From NCBI GenBank assembly GCA_003952965.2, contig CM025856.1, positions 2,373,127 through 2,437,126 of the forward strand: a DNA stretch of 64,000 nucleotides. Reading direction: 5' to 3'. A program made the position numbers and the translations under genes. Shown piece by piece: positions 53,301-64,000 of the stretch; within the stretch, counting starts at the first letter, position 1; each line of letters begins with the position of its first letter. The notes beneath the pieces are model-generated. The model ran no database searches. It was not told the origin of the DNA and saw only the letters and a list, made by a program, of their open reading frames with translations. The stretch is from Morella rubra (taxonomy: Eukaryota > Streptophyta > Magnoliopsida > Fagales > Myricaceae).

Positions 53301-55193
53301 GCAAGCATTCCAAAAGCTCGAACTTGGCCAGGTTTGTATTCAAAACGCCCCTTCTGAATAGAAAAATTTAATTAGTAAAATGCTCTAACATAAGACTTTA
53401 GGAAGTTTGGTTCTAAAGAACATCCATGTAATATTTGATTGATCCCAACTGATGTAGACAGAAATTTAAAGCTGTCGTTCTAGTTTAAGATTAAAGGATC
53501 AGCTAATTCTGACCCAGAATGGGTATTGTCCATCAATCTGGATGAATAATCAGTCTTCTGCTGCACCTGAAGAAAACGACAATCTTCTACGATGATTTGG
53601 TGCTAAGAATAAAAACTGCACGAGATTTGAAGATTAAAGATGAATCTCAATGGCTGCTGAAGGGAACATGGAATAACATGTCAGCTATTTGATAAAACAG
53701 AGTACGAGGTTTCCATTTCACCATTGTGTTTGCAAGAGGTTTTGCTTGTAATCCTGCTTTTTAGGTAAGTACAATTTTGTAAAGCGACAGGCAATGTATA
53801 GCCCTTGAACCAAGAGGGTTAAATATGTAATCAATCATGTTCAGAAATAGAATACCTCAGGGCCCATAACAGGGAGGTAATCTCCTTCGCGCATTTCTCT
53901 GAAGTGGTGGGACATCCTTCCGGTGGGATACATCTGACATGGAGAATCTTAATGAGGAACTGGGTTCTTAATGGTAAATACTAATATCAGAATGGAATGG
54001 TCCAGGAGGAGTTAGATATCAAAGGGAGATGGGATTGAATTACCTTTACAACCAGATCAAAGTAACCAACATCAGAGTCCAAAGTGATCGGGGTAAATGG
54101 TCTGATCAGTTCTTGACCTTCTCTGTCTTTTCCCCTGCTTAGATTAAGGGAAGAGATATGGGGTTTTCAATATCTGTCACTTGTCCATTAACTAAGCCTC
54201 CTTAAGCATCCGTAGAGAATTAACAATGATGAATCACTTGGTGGTGGTGAGAGATTCAAGTTTAGGAATTTATCACAGCAATAGAAAGTGGAAATCCTTT
54301 TGGAACTATCAAAATCAATATGCTTAACTAGCTAAAACTGCTCAAACAGGGAGTATTTGAAGGGAAGGAAGATCAGGCCAAGTGAAAGATAAGATTAATA
54401 GGTACTCTAGGGTGCATGAAACTTTTCCTTGACAACACAATATGCTCGGATCAAAAGAGGATCAGTTTTGACTCGAACCTGCATTTTATATAATGTCCGA
54501 CCGGAAGACCAAGAACTGAGGTCGGCGTGGGAAGAGCAAATCTGAACCTTGCAATGTTGCGGCTTAACCGAGTTTTCTTGACAAGTTTGAATTCAATGAA
54601 CTTCTCAGGATTCAAGCAACCTGAATAGGTATCACTGGAATGGTCATTTTGCAGACAAACAAGAATCTGAGACCATTCGATAAAACCAACATGAAGGAAA
54701 GAAAAAAAAAATGGTTCTTTGCCTGATGAAAAGCTCACCTTTATTTCTCTTCATAACCAAGAAGCAGGAAAAGCATTTAGAGTTTGATCTACGTTGATGA
54801 ACTTAACTTAATTGTTTCCATATTCAGTGGAAGCAGTTATCAGTTCTGGTATATAATCCTCTCTCCAAAAGTGATGATGTTTATTTATCTCTTAGGATTT
54901 CGGGGATTTAGTAGAGAATGGCTTCGAAAGCTTCCTAAACAGAAAGATGACAGTATCTCAGAGAAATGAGTTCAGAGAGAAACAGAGGGGATCACCCAGA
55001 GGGCACTATGTTTCAACTATACATGAAACACTTCCATTTTTATTTTTTTTTTTACTGTTTTTGTCGCTGGAAGATGCTTGTTCATACCTTTGGGTTTCTT
55101 GCTGTAATATAAGTAGGCAGCAGCCGTGCCAACCACAGCTAGAGCAACGGCTATCCCCCGCAGCTGGGAATAAGGTGTTGGCATGAACTCCAT
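49245..55193 (-). CDS. CBR1: NADH-cytochrome b5 reductase (CBR1 type), using the distal 3' exon set
   Basis: Exons 1-6: 55193-55088, 54620-54479, 54134-54044, 53933-53856, 53353-53270 and 53139-53050. Intact exons 7-9: 50020-49955, 49518-49432 and 49337-49245. Phases agree, giving 278 residues, the plant CBR1 length. It starts [13 protein letters not shown], then one membrane anchor ([18 protein letters not shown], 13-30). The FAD lobe has RPFTP (94-98) and GRMSHHF (118-124). The NADH lobe has [10 protein letters not shown] (158-167) and CGPP (252-255), ending SDMQFEF. The enzyme passes electrons from NADH to cytochrome b5 for fatty-acid desaturation at the ER (family knowledge). Between exon 6 and this exon 7 lies a second, damaged copy of exons 7-9, which splicing would have to skip. 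An in-frame ATG 14 codons upstream (55235) is a possible alternative start. Confidence 0.85.
50318..52449. repeat. Tandem duplication unit, proximal copy
   Basis: This is the second copy of the 2.2 kb unit, differing from the distal one by scattered substitutions and short deletions (for example about 110 bases missing around 52020). By eye the two copies are nearly identical over long runs, pointing to a recent event. Confidence 0.9.
51488..52212 (-). pseudogene. Damaged proximal copy of CBR1 exons 7-9
   Basis: Exon 7' is 52212-52146, 67 bases instead of 66. One extra base changes DSFASKFPN to a frame that stops shortly after. Exon 8' (51756-51670) is intact. Exon 9' (51578-51488) is 91 bases instead of 93. 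Two single-base losses give a premature TAA after NKA, removing the conserved C terminus. If spliced to exon 6, this set would yield a truncated protein lacking the CGPP region in frame. Confidence 0.85.
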
Positions 55194-55439
55194 TTTCAGA
55201 GACTCAGAGGTCACATTGAAAGGCAACTTGAACATTTTTGCAAGCAGCTTAAAACGAGTAACATCAGTGGGGTCTTATATCTCTCTGCCCATCTTATGCT
55301 TTACTTGTTCTTCTCATCCCTCTCCTTCTCCTTCTCCTTCCCCTTCAATATATTCGAAGTTTGTTCAGTAACAGCATATTTGAGAGAAGGAATCAAGCAA
55401 GTGATCAACAGTCAAATCTTTTGCATTCTTTATTTATTA

Positions 55440-56830
55440 TTATTTGGGATTAGGACTGCAATTTTCTACTCGAATTGCATTGTGCAATTTGAAAAAAATT
55501 AGGCACAACAAGTGGACTTCATTATTAAAAAAATGTTACTCGAAACTTTACATGAGCAACATCAAATGGGGTGAGATCCATTTAATGTGCCTATTTCTCT
55601 TTAAACTACAAGGCTCTTAACCCTATTATTTGATTTATATGAGAAATAAGACTCCAGTCAATAACAAAGATTTGGGCATGAACTGCTCTTAGTCCATACC
55701 CACTTGGCATTGGGCCTGGCCCAAAGTTCGAAGAGGTTTGAGTGGGGCCCAAACCTCAGTAGTTTTGTGTGTCTGTACATGTGATTATTATAATTCATCA
55801 TACATATATATTTCTTCTCTGGTTTTTTTTTAAATGTAATACAAATATAAACCTCTGCTCGTGATTTTTAGATTTGGCCTTGGCTATTAGCTCACAATAA
55901 AATCAGACCTAGGTGGAAAACAATTTTATCCCCTTAATTGTTTTGATATAAACCATTTTATGAGGCTAAAATCATAATTTTTAGAAAATCAATTTCTGTT
56001 TAAATTGACGGAAATTTTTAAAGGAGATTACAAAGTGTCTAAAAATCAATAGTTTGTGGTGTAATGTGACAAAAATAATAGATTGAGGTGCAAAATGTCA
56101 AGATCCCAATAATTAGAAGATATAAAGTATACTTGTCCGTAGCAAATTTACTTTTCACTTGGACCAATACCATTTTGGGATCCCGACTACCAATTTTATC
56201 ATCTTGCTTTCTCAAACTGTCAAAAATTATTAATATACGTCATTCGATAAAATCTAACAGTCAAGATTGTTCAACGTAGCCAAATTTTTATTTATTTTAA
56301 TGGCATAATCTAATTAACGGGTATAAATCGATGAGTTGTAATAGTTTGATAGTATAACGTGACAAATTAGTATTTCCAATTCTAAAATGACATTGGCATC
56401 ATAATGTGAAGGCAAAAAATTGAAGTTTTCACTAAAAAAATTTATTTTTTCTCAAAAATATCCACATTCCTTTGAATGATGCCCATAATTTCCTGTTATC
56501 CGTACTCATTCCTCGTAGTCCTGGAAAATTGCAAGATTACTTCGTCCCAAACTTCAAGCCTCCTTTTTCTTATAATGTGAAAACCAAAAAGAAAGAAATC
56601 AAAGGGGCTCTGTCTTACTTTCAACCGGAGAAATTCCCCACGAAGATCAAAGATGGCATGCAGCAGCATAGACGATTGGTTTTCTAACTTCCCACGCGGT
56701 GCAGACTTACCAAGTCCATGAACATTACCATCAATGTCTGAATTTAGTATCTACATTGGTCCCATTACCTTATTCATAAACCCATACCAAGATGTGTGTC
56801 TCCCTCTGCAGGACTTAATTTCTTACTTTC
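55440..56830. repeat. Older, diverged copy of the CBR1 downstream flank
   Basis: Upstream of the CBR1 start, blocks resemble the flank of the other copies. AATTGCATTGTGCAATTTG with CACAACAAGTGGAC parallels 48430-48475. AATGTGAAAACCAAAAAGAA at about 56575 parallels 48895 and 58155. CACGCGGTGCAGAC with AAGTCCATGAAC at about 56690-56725 parallels 58235-58270. No exon of the gene is recognisable inside. It fits the 3' flank of an earlier tandem gene copy. Confidence 0.55.
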
Positions 56831-58679
56831 ACCGTACAAAAGAGTAACGAAAAAAAAAAAGACCAAATCTGGCAGTAATTTTGGGTTTTTTTTAGCCAAT
56901 TCACCACCCTTGTTGCACAAATCATACTTTCACTATGTCTTTATAACATGTTATTAAAATTATCTTTATTTTAAATAGTAATGTTAGAATAGAACGAAAG
57001 TTAGCTCTGATATCATGTTAAGGTAAAAAAAAATACCGACACATTAAAATGTGAAAACGAACCGATACATACGATTATGTTTGAGTGATAAAATTTTAAG
57101 ATAGTAAAATTTTGAGTATGAGAGTTGTTGAAAAAGTTAATAGAGAAATTTTTGTAATGATGGTAGAATTTTAGAAAGTAAAAATTTTGGTTAGTGAACA
57201 TAGATATTGTTTTAGGCTTATACATTTGTTCTCTCTTGTTTTTTTTCTTCAAATGTAATAGCAGATATTAGTCTCATAAATTTTGTATTTGGACATGGGC
57301 GCGGAATGGAATCAAACCTTAGTGGAAGATTTTAGAAATTGATTGGAAACAGTTTTCGGGCCAGGGGGGTTTGGGCATGTCCAAAGTTTAAGTCGACCCA
57401 AGAGTCCACGGCACGATGTTCGTGCATGGGGTGAACAGTACGTATTGAACTAGCACCCCCCTCTGACCGAGTGCCAATTTTTATTCTCTTATCTCTCTCT
57501 CTCTTCGGGACTTTATGGGAAAAAAAAGGTCGTTTTTTCAATATCTCAAGGAAAAATATATCTCTAATGATGACTCCAGGGTTGGGCCGGAACTACCTTG
57601 AAATCAAACCTAGAAGATTTGTTAGAAATTTTTGTTAACAAATAGTGTGTGAACTTTGATTTACGGATTGAGATCTTCTGCACTTATCTATTGGAGTTAT
57701 ACAGTAAAACTTAGAGAGAGATATACATTCAGGTGAACTATATACTATTTAATATTGTTCATATAAAGTTTCAGGTAGCATGAGTCCTACAATAAGGTTC
57801 ATCTGTTGTGTCTATCTCTCTCTAAATTTTATCATGCAATTCGAATAAAAAATTACTAAAAATCTTGATCCTCGATCTACAAGATTAGGCTCGGTACAAA
57901 ATTCAACATGCATCTTAGTCAAGTCCAAAGTCCACTATTCTTTTCTTTTTTGTGCCTGGATGAACAGTAAGTCTTGAACCAAAACGCTCATTGACCAAGT
58001 TCAAATGAGCTATTATACAGTTCGAGGATTTTATTTTTTAAAAAAAAAAAAAACTTCTCAATATTAGGTCTCCAATACCCATAATTTCACATTATCCATA
58101 CAACTCCACGATTTTCTTTTTTTTGTTATCTCCCGAACTTCAAACCTCCTTTTATAATGTGAAAACCAAAAAGAAAAGAATCAACCGTTGGTTTTTCTAG
58201 TTCCTAGACCAACTCCTAGCGAGACGACCCACGGCTTATAACGCGGTGCGGACGTAGGAAGTCCATGAACGTGGTCACCCCAATGTGCGAGTAGTCAACA
58301 TAGTCTCCGTAGGACTTTGTTACACTATATATATATATATATATAAGTAAAAGGCATTTATAAAAACAAAATACAATAAAATAAAAAAGCTTTCAAATCA
58401 GGTCATGACATATGGAGTGACTATAACTATTGACGTGTTAAATGTAGAAAGCATTAATTAGTATAGACACACGTGTACATTTTATCAATCCAACTCTTGC
58501 AATTTAACAGGAAAGAAAGAGATGGATCTACATAACTATTAAATCAGAACTCGAACTGCATATCTGATGTGTATCCAAGTGCGTTAAGGTGAGCTTCCAT
58601 GGCCTTGTTCATGGCTGGTGGGCCACACCTTCATATCTGCGAATAAGTAGAGTTTTAGGCGCGTGAAGTCAAGTGTCAT

Positions 58680-58915
58680 CAATGGCGGATGCAAGGGGTA
58701 GCGACCCTAGGCAGCCGCCACCCATTGCACTGCCCAAAAAAAAAATACATGTGTTTTTTTTTTCATAACTTGGCCTGGGCCCAACGGCCCTAACCCAAAT
58801 GTTATATTTTGCACAGGGCCCAGGCCCCTTGTTTTTTTTATACACAAAGAGTGAAATAGCGTCGTTTCACCTTCTCTTTAGAAATAAAATAAAATTTACA
58901 ACAGGGTGAAGTTTT

Positions 58916-58963
<48 letters not shown>

Positions 58964-59523
58964 AAGGTTGCCCATTGCCCGCCGCCGCACCAGCCACCAG
59001 TTTCTCCCACGCCAGCCACCAGCTTCTCTCTCAGTTGCTCGCGCTCCACCGCCGCACCAGCCACCACTGACCACTCACCAGGTATATAACCATTAACAAC
59101 CGATTTTTTTCTTTTAAATTCAAATTTTCTCACCTCTCTCTCTTTCTCTCTTTCTCACAGAATCAATCAGCCGAAGCTCTCTCTCTCTCTCTATCTTTCA
59201 CAGAACCACAATAGGTAAACAATTTTAATTTTTATGCACTGCAATTATTTCAGAATTAGGAATTTTGACATTTTGTGAAATTGGGAATTTTTTTAGTAGT
59301 ATCATTTTTAATTAATTTGATTGTAATGTCAATTGAATGCAATGTATTCAATATTTGTAATTAGTACGGTACATGCATTCTAATATTTTTAATGCTTTTA
59401 GTCTTTAATTTTCGATATTGTAACTCTAAGACAATTTTTTGCATTATGAAGAAGAAAAAAAATTCTTGTCATTTCCCTTTTAAAGTTCGACCCCCTTGGA
59501 TTTTCATTCTGGCTCTGCCACTG
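58680..59523. mobile_element. Non-autonomous hAT element (844 bp)
   Basis: The insert is flanked by a perfect 8 bp target duplication AGTGTCAT (58672-58679 and 59524-59531). The ends are imperfect inverted repeats: CAATGGCGGATGC on the left, CAGTGGCAGAGCC as reverse complement of the right. Its right end (TTAGTCTTTAATTTT, TAACTCTAAGACA, TTTTTTGCATTA) matches the right end of the larger element at 63540-63676. It is therefore a deletion derivative of the same family. It holds a CT repeat of about 18 units (58922-58960) and no transposase. Confidence 0.87.
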
Positions 59524-60576
59524 AGTGTCATAACAACAAACTCTTGTGCAACTTTTCCATTAGAGGTTGGAAACCAACTTGGATATCTGGGGCTGTTGCT
59601 GGGCAATGGGTTTGAATCATCTCCTTCAATATAAACCCAGTGCCACCATTCCATGCTGTAGGAGGCTGGCACTTATATATGATTAAGAGTGAGCATCAGC
59701 GATAAATCTTTTGGTACTGAGCTACAGTACTAGTAAAACTTAAGTTGTAGACCACAACCAAGACTAGTTTTACAAGCAAGATGGATGGTTTTTCCTGTCT
59801 TTCTTGGGGAAAGGTGCAACTATTCGAGGTAAAGGACTCAAGGATTAAAACTGTCTCACTTATCTCCAATCTGATTAGTCAAGATGTGTCTCTGGATTGA
59901 CATTGACAGATTTATACACCAAGAGCATAACTTCCACAAGCAGAGGCAGAAGCAGTAAGGGACAAACTGCGATAGCCGCCCTGGTTCACCTCAAAAATCA
60001 GTTCAAAAGTTTATTTTTTTTTTATATATATATTGCATTGGCTAAGCCCAGGCCCCTAACGTCCCAGACCCAGGCGCCCAGGCCCGCCCAACCCAGCTAC
60101 CAAGCCCGTTTATTTTAAAAAAAATATATATTAGCAGAGGGTGAAACGGAGCTGTTTCACCATCTGCTTAAAAAAAAAAAAAAACAGGTGTAACACGCGT
60201 TTCACCTTGTCTTAATTCGACTGTCCCTAATTCCTCCCTTCTCTCTAGACACCCGACATCGAACCCTCTTTCTCACAGCTCCCCACCTCCCGACGCCGGT
60301 CCAGCCTCTACCAACCATCGGCCTCCCGAAGCCTCCAATTAGCCATCTCTGCCCTTTTTCTCCTCTTCCACAGTTCTTTCCCTCTCAGCCTCTCTTTCTC
60401 TCTCTTATTGATCTCTCTCTCAGCCACCCAATGCTCGCCGTCGATTGTCGTCGGCCCACCGTGCTCGTGCAAGTATCACTCTCTCTCTCAGCTAATTGTT
60501 GATTGTGAATCTGTGATTTGTGAATGTGATAGGAATTTAGGATTTAGGGCTTGAAAATTGAAATTCATTAATTGTT

Positions 60577-60728
60577 GATTGAACAAGCATGAAATGAAAG
60601 TCTGAAGGTGTGTTGATTACTAGTTGACCTTGGCCGTTTGGCGAGTTGTGCTGATTGAACAAGCATGAAATGAAAGTCTGAAGGTGTGTTGATTACTAGT
60701 TGACCTTGGCCATTTGGCGAGTTGTGCT
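60577..60728. repeat. 76 bp tandem duplication inside the hAT element
   Basis: Two copies, 60577-60652 and 60653-60728, start GATTGAACAAGCATGAAATG and end GGCGAGTTGTGCT. I see a single difference (GGCCG versus GGCCA). The near identity indicates a recent local duplication. Confidence 0.9.
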
Positions 60729-61236
60729 GAATTGGTTCACTAAAGTTTAATGATTGTTATGCATACAGTTGATTGTAGCTAATTTCTATTGTTTTTGTTC
60801 GTTCTGGATTTTGCTCTAGTGAATTCATGTTTGTACAATTACAAATACAACTCTAGTTCTTGCTTAATTGGTTCACTAAATTTTAACTCTTGCAATTTGG
60901 AAATTTGAGTTTTTGAGAGTAATAACTTAGTATACATTTTCTATCATTTGTGTAGTTACGTTGATGGTTTCTGCTATAGCTGTTATCCGTTGTCTTTTAA
61001 AGATTCATTAAAAATTGTAGAGATTATTTTGATTGTGATAGAGTATTTTAATTGTGAAATTGTTAATTGTTAATTGTGAAATTGTGAATTATATTGAAAT
61101 TGTAATTCGGACTAGGTTGTGAAACTATGAAATTGTGAATGTGCATTATATTGAAATTGTGATTAGGACTAAGTAGTGAAACTGTGATTAGGTTATGAAA
61201 TTATATTGATGAATTTTGTTTTGTTTTGTTTAGATA

Positions 61237-63515
61237 ATGGATAAGTTTTTGATAAAGAAGCCAACTAATATAAAGTCGTCTAGTACTCTAACGTGCCTGC
61301 TACTTCTGAAACGAATACTAGTTCGAAAAGACCTCGTCTTTTATTTAGTCCGGATGATATTGTTGCTAACTCAGGGTTCCGTGAACTCATTGAAGAATAT
61401 GATGTTGGGATTAGGATCAAGTTCGTAGGGAGTATTTGATCAAAGGTCCTTGTCAACCACTTGGCCATGATTTTCCCAAGAAGCAATATGGAAAACAATG
61501 AGAGGTTTTATGGAGTTATGGTTCAAAAATTATGAATGATTGGAATATAATGTATCAAAGGATGAGGTGTATTACTTGTGGTGTTATCTATTTAGGCGAG
61601 CTAGAGGAGGAAAATCTGGAGAGATGTGTTTACATCTATAGGATTTAGCAATTGAAAAAAGGTAGTGGAGGTTTTTGGTGACCATGTTGATGTATGTAAT
61701 AGTGCTCACAATTATGCTAGAAATAATATGAAGCACTCAGAAATCAGCAACAAAGTGTATCGTATATATTATCCGCACATGGGTCCAATGTAGAGAATGC
61801 TTATCACATTCATTTGATAGTAGTTTTAGATTGCATTCGTTATCTTTTGGGACAAGGATTAGCTTTCGCGGTCATGATGAGTCCAAAAGTTCAACGACGA
61901 AGGGCAATTTTCTTGAGCTCTTAGGATAGTGCAGCTTACGTAAGAAAAAGGTTTGTAATGCAACTCATCTTAATGCTCCTAGAAACAACCAAATGACTTC
62001 TCCTAAAACTCAGAAGGAATGAGTTAGTGTTGCTGTAACAGAGACCACACTTGCCATCATTAAAGATATTGGGGATGGTTTTTTTTTCTCTTATGGTTGA
62101 TGAGTCTCGAGATAATTCAGTGAAGAGCAAATGACAGTGGTTTTGAGATATGTAACAAACGTGGACAGGTGATAGAAAGATTTATTGGTGTGAAACATGT
62201 TACCAACACTTGCTCACAATCTTTGAAAAATATTATAGATAAATTGTTTGCAAGACACGGGTTATCAATATCCAGGTTGAGAGGTCAAGGATATGATGAG
62301 GCATCAAACATGCGAGGCGAGTTCAATGGGTTGAAGTCTCTCATTTTGAGGGATAATCCTTCTGCTACCTATATTTATTGTTTTGCTCACCAACTTCAAT
62401 TGGTTATTGTGGCTACTGCAAAGAATAACATCTAAGTTTGTGATTTTTTTAGTTACGCTTCTTTGATTGTGAATATAGTTGGAGCTTCTCATAAAAAGAA
62501 AAATTCTCTTCTGTAAAGTCAACATGAGAAGTTAGTGGAGCTATTGGATAAGGGAGACATTTCTAGTGGAAGGGCAAAAATCAAGAAACCAGTCTTGTAC
62601 GACCAGGAGATACTCGTTGGGGTTCATACCACATTACAATAATGCGTCTCTTCATTCTGTGGCCAGTAGTTTTGGATGTACTTGAAAACATAGGAGAGGA
62701 TAGCACTTGCTCAGAACAAAGATCCATGGCTCTGAGTATACTGGATAAGATTCAAAGCTTTGACTTTGTATTCACTATGCATTTGTTGAGAAATATAATA
62801 GGAATTACGAATGAATTGTCACAGGCCTTACATTGAAACGATCAAGACATTGTTAATGCTATAAATTTGGTTGGAGTTGTGAAGCGTCGGCCACAAGATT
62901 TGAGGCAGATGGAATGGGATATTTTTTTGGAAGAAGTCAAAACTTTTTGTGTAAATAATTCTATCACTGTGCCCAATATGGAAGATATTATTCCAATTCG
63001 CGATTGGGCTCGGCATGGAGGGCAAACAATTACTTATTTGCATCGTTTTCGTGTTGAAGTGTTTTGCCAAGTTATTGATTTAATCGCTCAGGAGATGGAT
63101 CATCGTTTCACAAAAGCCAAGTACGGAGTTACTTCTTTGTATAGCATGTCTTGATCCAAAAAACTCATTTTTAGCGTTTGATCATGCTAAGTTACTTCGT
63201 CTTGTTGAGTTTTATCCAGAAGATTTCTCAATAATTGATCATATTGTACTTAGAGATCAACCTTGAAACTACATTTATGATGTGATAAGTCATAATGCAT
63301 TTTCTGGGCTTCAAGATATTAGAGGTCTTGCTGTGATGAAGTTTATCAAAACTGAGTTACATAATAAGATGAGAGATTATTGGATGAATGATAATATGGT
63401 AGTATACATCGAGAGGGAAATTTTTAAAACTATTGAGAATGAAGCTATTTTGCAATGTTTTCAGAAGATGCAGACTCGTAGAATTCAATTGCCACCTCTA
63501 AGTCTCAGCAAATAG
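61237..63515 (+). pseudogene. hAT transposase remnant (TTF zinc finger / DUF4371 type)
   Basis: Fragments in several frames follow the order of plant TTF-type zinc-finger hAT transposases: MDKFLIKKPTNIKSS at 61237; ERFIGVKHVTNTCSQSLK, GLSISRLRGQGYDEASNM and YIYCFAHQLQLVIVATA at 62169-62435; IQSFDFVFTMHLLRNIIGIT at 62730-62820; ITYLHRFRVEVFCQVIDLIA near 63030; and the C-terminal MRDYWMNDNMVVYIE at 63370-63515. Many frameshifts and stops interrupt it. Between TELHN and MRDYWMND the conserved C-terminal dimerisation block expected in the family is missing, so an internal deletion removed part of the catalytic region. It cannot encode an active enzyme as read. Confidence 0.85.
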
Positions 63516-64000
63516 TACGGTACGTGTATTTCAATATTTTTAGTGTTTTTAGTCTTTAATTTTGATATTTTAACTCTAAGACACTTTTTTGCATTACTTA
63601 GTTAAAAAAAAAAAAAAATTGTCATTTTCCCTTAGGAGTTTGCCCCCCTTCAAATTCATTCTTGGTTCCGCCACTATCCATAAGGGTTACCAAAATGAGC
63701 ATAGCAATTAAGATGGAAAGAAATTTGAAAGGATTGTCATGGAAATATTGGAACCGTCCTGTTCCAAAACATAGTAGACCTTCAAACGGTTAGGGAACTT
63801 GCTAGCAAATGAATCTAGCTCCTCCTGCAGAAAGTCTGAAGCAAATGCATTCTCATCAATTGTACATCAACCATTAGGTACAATTAGAGTTTGGAGAAAA
63901 GAGAAAAACTTTATAGACATACATCTGACTTGATCTGGTATGTATATATGTATATGTTTATGGTATTTTGTGCATGTATATTTTTGTAGCCTGCTAGATT

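Larger units (their letters stand above)
59941..63676 (+). mobile_element. hAT element with decayed TTF-type zinc-finger transposase
   Basis: The insert is flanked by 8 bp duplications TCCACAAG (59933-59940) and TCCATAAG (63677-63684), one mismatch. Ends: CAGAGGCAGAAGC on the left, TAGTGGCGGAACC as reverse complement of the right. A GC-richer leader of about 1.2 kb precedes the transposase remnant. The host sequence resumes exactly where the intact b5 reductase copy continues (GGGTTACCAAAATGAGC). The target duplication length and end motif are typical of plant hAT elements. Confidence 0.87.
57250..64000 (-). pseudogene. Third copy of CBR1 exons 7-9, split by two hAT insertions
   Basis: Exon 7'' (63824-63759) keeps its 66-base frame but its donor reads GA instead of GT. 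Exon 8'' (59665-59579) is open. Exon 9'' (58636-58544) begins ATA TGA instead of ATA CTG, a stop at its second codon. The exons are in the same orientation and order as in CBR1, with the flank continuing down to 57250. An 844 bp hAT insert separates exons 9'' and 8''; a 3.7 kb hAT insert separates exons 8'' and 7''. Any 5' exons would lie to the right of the window. Confidence 0.82.

Noticed and set aside
58838..59133. Minus-strand frames with Arg-Glu repeats
   Set aside because: They are translations of the CT microsatellite and leader inside the 844 bp hAT element.

Overview
The window looks like nuclear DNA from a flowering plant, probably a eudicot. All recognisable genes are intron-rich, the introns are AT-rich with GT-AG borders, and the proteins belong to plant families: IRE1, RRP44A/DIS3, PIN-LIKES, a clade-3-type glutamate receptor-like channel, NADH-cytochrome b5 reductase and the complex I subunit NDUFA2. 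I rebuilt the genes exon by exon. For every intact gene, the exon phases add up to a full-length frame. Names come from remembered family resemblance, with no database search.

Layout: 0-1.6 kb holds a decayed 3' part of a heparan-alpha-glucosaminide N-acetyltransferase-like gene (+), followed by a repeat array to 2.3 kb and a 1.6 kb Mutator-like element with ~420 bp inverted ends and a 9 bp target duplication (2694-4307). At 4.7-6.6 kb is NDUFA2 (-). At 8.8-11.1 kb is a small chloroplast-envelope-type protein gene (+). A 5.6 kb gene-poor stretch follows and contains a strong 25 bp foldback at 15421-15496. A PIN-LIKES auxin carrier gene (+, 16.7-19.8 kb) converges on RRP44A (-, 20.5-30.8 kb). 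IRE1 (+, 33.4-40.8 kb) converges on a glutamate receptor-like gene (-, 41.5-45.4 kb). An exactly 1000 bp run of N lies at 46914-47913.

From 47.9 kb to the end everything belongs to one locus built around NADH-cytochrome b5 reductase (-). Exons 1-6 lie at 55.2-53.0 kb. The last three exons occur three times. An immediately adjacent set at 52.2-51.5 kb is frameshifted in two exons. A distal set at 50.0-49.2 kb is intact. A third, upstream set at 58.5-63.8 kb is dead and is interrupted by two hAT-type transposons: an 844 bp deletion derivative and a 3.7 kb element with a ruined transposase. Both carry 8 bp target duplications. An older, more diverged piece of the same downstream sequence lies at 55.4-56.8 kb.

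The genes do not form one pathway; they are ordinary housekeeping, stress and signalling genes side by side. The unusual content is structural: an exon-internal duplication in RRP44A that needs either a new splice or an assembly error to explain it, the layered duplication and transposon history at the b5 reductase locus, and several transposons that can be delimited to the base by their target duplications. I found no CRISPR array, tRNA, rRNA or prokaryotic feature.
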